6,206 nt of DNA from Candidatus Nitrosopumilus sp. (GTDB lineage: Archaea; Thermoproteota; Nitrososphaeria; Nitrososphaerales; Nitrosopumilaceae): the NCBI GenBank assembly GCA_022758935.1, contig JAEMQG010000055.1:1-6206 (forward strand), given 5' to 3'. The notes beneath the pieces are model-generated. The model had not been told where the DNA came from. It was given only the letters and a program-made list of their open reading frames with translations, and ran no database searches. Each line of letters opens with the position of its first letter. Position 1 is the first letter of the stretch. Below are positions 5,730 through 6,206 of the stretch, one piece after another. Both the position numbers and the translations under genes were made by a program.

Positions 5730-5897
5730 ATGGATTTCAAAAATCTATACATATTTATTGAAGATTTGTGGATTTTTTTCCAAACAAATGCTGATGATCG
5801 TATAATAACTTGTAATTATTACAAGATTATCTATAAAGTTCCCAATATATTATCGATCCATCCTTATATAGTTATGAATTCTATATTAAAACAATAA
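5730..5897 (+). CDS. Doubtful 55-residue ORF upstream of the zinc-ribbon gene
   Basis: An ATG-initiated frame of 55 codons ends with TAA one base before the ATG of the zinc-ribbon gene. The product (starting MDFKNLYIFIEDLW) is rich in Ile, Tyr, Asn and Phe, as expected of AT-rich non-coding DNA, and resembles no family I know. In its favour, an AT core (TTTTTTAAAAA, 5703-5712 region) lies about 22-25 nt upstream, and the same frame is open from 5637 except for a TAA at 5721-5723. Against it, the promoter of the next gene lies inside it. It may be a chance ORF, a small leaderless gene, or the remains of a longer one. Confidence 0.2.
   Translation: MDFKNLYIFIEDLWIFFQTNADDRIITCNYYKIIYKVPNILSIHPYIVMNSILKQ
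5809..5825. repeat. Perfect 17-bp inverted repeat (8-1-8)
   Basis: CTTGTAATTATTACAAG has two perfectly complementary 8-nt arms around a single central T. Outside it, ATAAT (5802-5806) and ATTAT (5826-5830) are also complementary if two A residues are bulged. It lies about 40-55 nt upstream of the TATA box of the zinc-ribbon gene, a position where an activator or repressor dimer could bind. Function is inferred from position and symmetry. Confidence 0.5.
5864..5871 (+). promoter_or_regulatory. TATA box of the zinc-ribbon gene
   Basis: TTATATAG is centred about 31 nt before the ATG at 5899. With the usual 26-nt spacing, transcription would start near 5893-5895, leaving a leader of only a few nucleotides and no room for a Shine-Dalgarno site. 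Confidence 0.6.
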
Positions 5898-5898
5898 G

Positions 5899-6206
5899 AT
5901 GACTTGTAAAGGAATTTGCGTAAGATACAAGGCTCAAAAGCCTGTTGGAACTGGAAGATATGCTTCTGGACAACGTCGATGTCAAATTTGTGAAATATTC
6001 ATCAAATGGGAAGGTCTTTGGTGTCCATGCTGTGGATATAGATTAAGAACAAAACCAAGAAACCTAAAGTACAAAGCAAAACTTCGTGCAAGAGTGGAAG
6101 CTGATTCTATTGAAGCTAAAGCAATGGCTGAAATTCAACCAGAAATTGAAGAGGTTGCAATAGTTAAAGTGAAGCCTGTACCAAAAGCTGCCAAAGTACC
6201 AAAAGC
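5899..6206 (+). CDS. Small zinc-ribbon protein with basic Ala/Pro/Val tail, C-terminus cut off
   Basis: The first 102 codons of an open frame that runs off the right edge. Residues 1-60 form a compact Cys/Arg/Lys-rich domain: C3-x3-C7, then C28-x2-C31 in RRCQICEIFIKWEG, then WCPCCGYRLRTKPRN with C42, C44 and C45. The pairs C28/C31 and C42/C45 give a standard four-Cys zinc ribbon. The conserved-looking stretch KPVGTGRYASGQRRCQICE and the block after the ribbon (LRTKPRNLKYKAKLRARVE) are strongly basic, suggesting nucleic-acid contact. From about residue 67 the protein becomes an acidic helix and then a Lys/Pro/Ala/Val-rich tail (KVKPVPKAAKVPKA) of unknown length. From memory, short proteins with this CPCCGYRLRTKPR signature are common and often multicopy in thaumarchaea, without assigned function. 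It has its own TATA box and an almost leaderless start. Confidence 0.85.
   Translation, partial: MTCKGICVRYKAQKPVGTGRYASGQRRCQICEIFIKWEGLWCPCCGYRLRTKPRNLKYKAKLRARVEADSIEAKAMAEIQPEIEEVAIVKVKPVPKAAKVPK

Larger units (their letters stand above)
5568..5898. other. 331-nt AT-rich spacer without a firm gene
   Basis: This is the only stretch over 300 nt with no confident gene. It contains the T-tracts after the upstream gene, two perfect palindromes (5592-5605 and 5809-5825), a slightly GC-richer island around 5617-5642, a doubtful 55-codon ORF (5730-5897) and the TATA box of the zinc-ribbon gene. I see no tRNA cloverleaf and no C/D-box RNA with a complete set of boxes. Confidence 0.6.

Noticed and set aside
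4916..5861. The 11-mer TATCGATCCAT occurring at 4916-4926 and 5851-5861
   Set aside because: A shared 11-mer is expected by chance in a window of this size, and one copy appears to be in coding sequence and the other in a spacer with no matching context.
1..6206. Defence island, mobile element, CRISPR array or integrated virus
   Set aside because: No transposase, integrase, terminal repeats or spaced direct repeats are visible; gene content is mostly conserved housekeeping and base composition looks uniform.

Overview
The window looks like a chromosomal segment of an ammonia-oxidising-type archaeon (Nitrososphaerota/Thaumarchaeota, Nitrosopumilus-like). The evidence is a strongly AT-rich genome with archaea-only information-processing genes (TFE, Trm56, archaeal NAC), genes that begin about 25 nt after TATA-like boxes with little or no leader, and a small cysteine-rich protein of a kind I recall from thaumarchaeal genomes. 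There are no mobile elements, CRISPR arrays, rRNAs or recognisable tRNAs. The assignment is from protein character only; no database was searched.

Left half, minus strand (about 3570 down to 1): five co-directional, tightly packed genes. In transcription order they are an AbrB-PhoU phosphate-regulator-like protein, a class I SAM-dependent methyltransferase, the ribosome-associated GTPase HflX, the tRNA (cytidine-56) 2'-O-methyltransferase Trm56, and the N-terminus of transcription factor TFE alpha, which runs off the left edge. Gaps are 28 and 31 nt, then an 11-nt overlap (hflX/trm56), then 26 nt. The last two genes appear to use TTG starts.

Centre: an 85-91 nt divergent intergenic region with one TATA-like box for each direction, each about 26 nt before an ATG, which fits two leaderless transcripts.

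Right half, plus strand (3662 to 6206): a PUA-domain RNA-binding protein is translationally coupled (ATGA overlap) to the archaeal nascent polypeptide-associated complex protein. After these come a proline-free coiled-coil protein resembling the A-type ATPase peripheral-stalk subunit H, an unfamiliar protein with RuvC/YqgF-like RNase H-fold signatures whose N-terminus is ambiguous, about 330 nt of very AT-rich sequence with two perfect palindromes and a doubtful 55-codon ORF, and the start of a small zinc-ribbon protein with a Lys/Ala/Pro/Val tail, cut by the right edge.

Most of the segment serves gene expression: transcription initiation (TFE), tRNA modification (Trm56), ribosome/GTPase function (HflX), RNA binding (PUA) and nascent-chain handling (NAC). 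I found no clear sign of a new multi-gene system. The least explained parts are the RNase H-like gene with its possible start-region frameshift, the palindrome-bearing spacer, and the zinc-ribbon gene.
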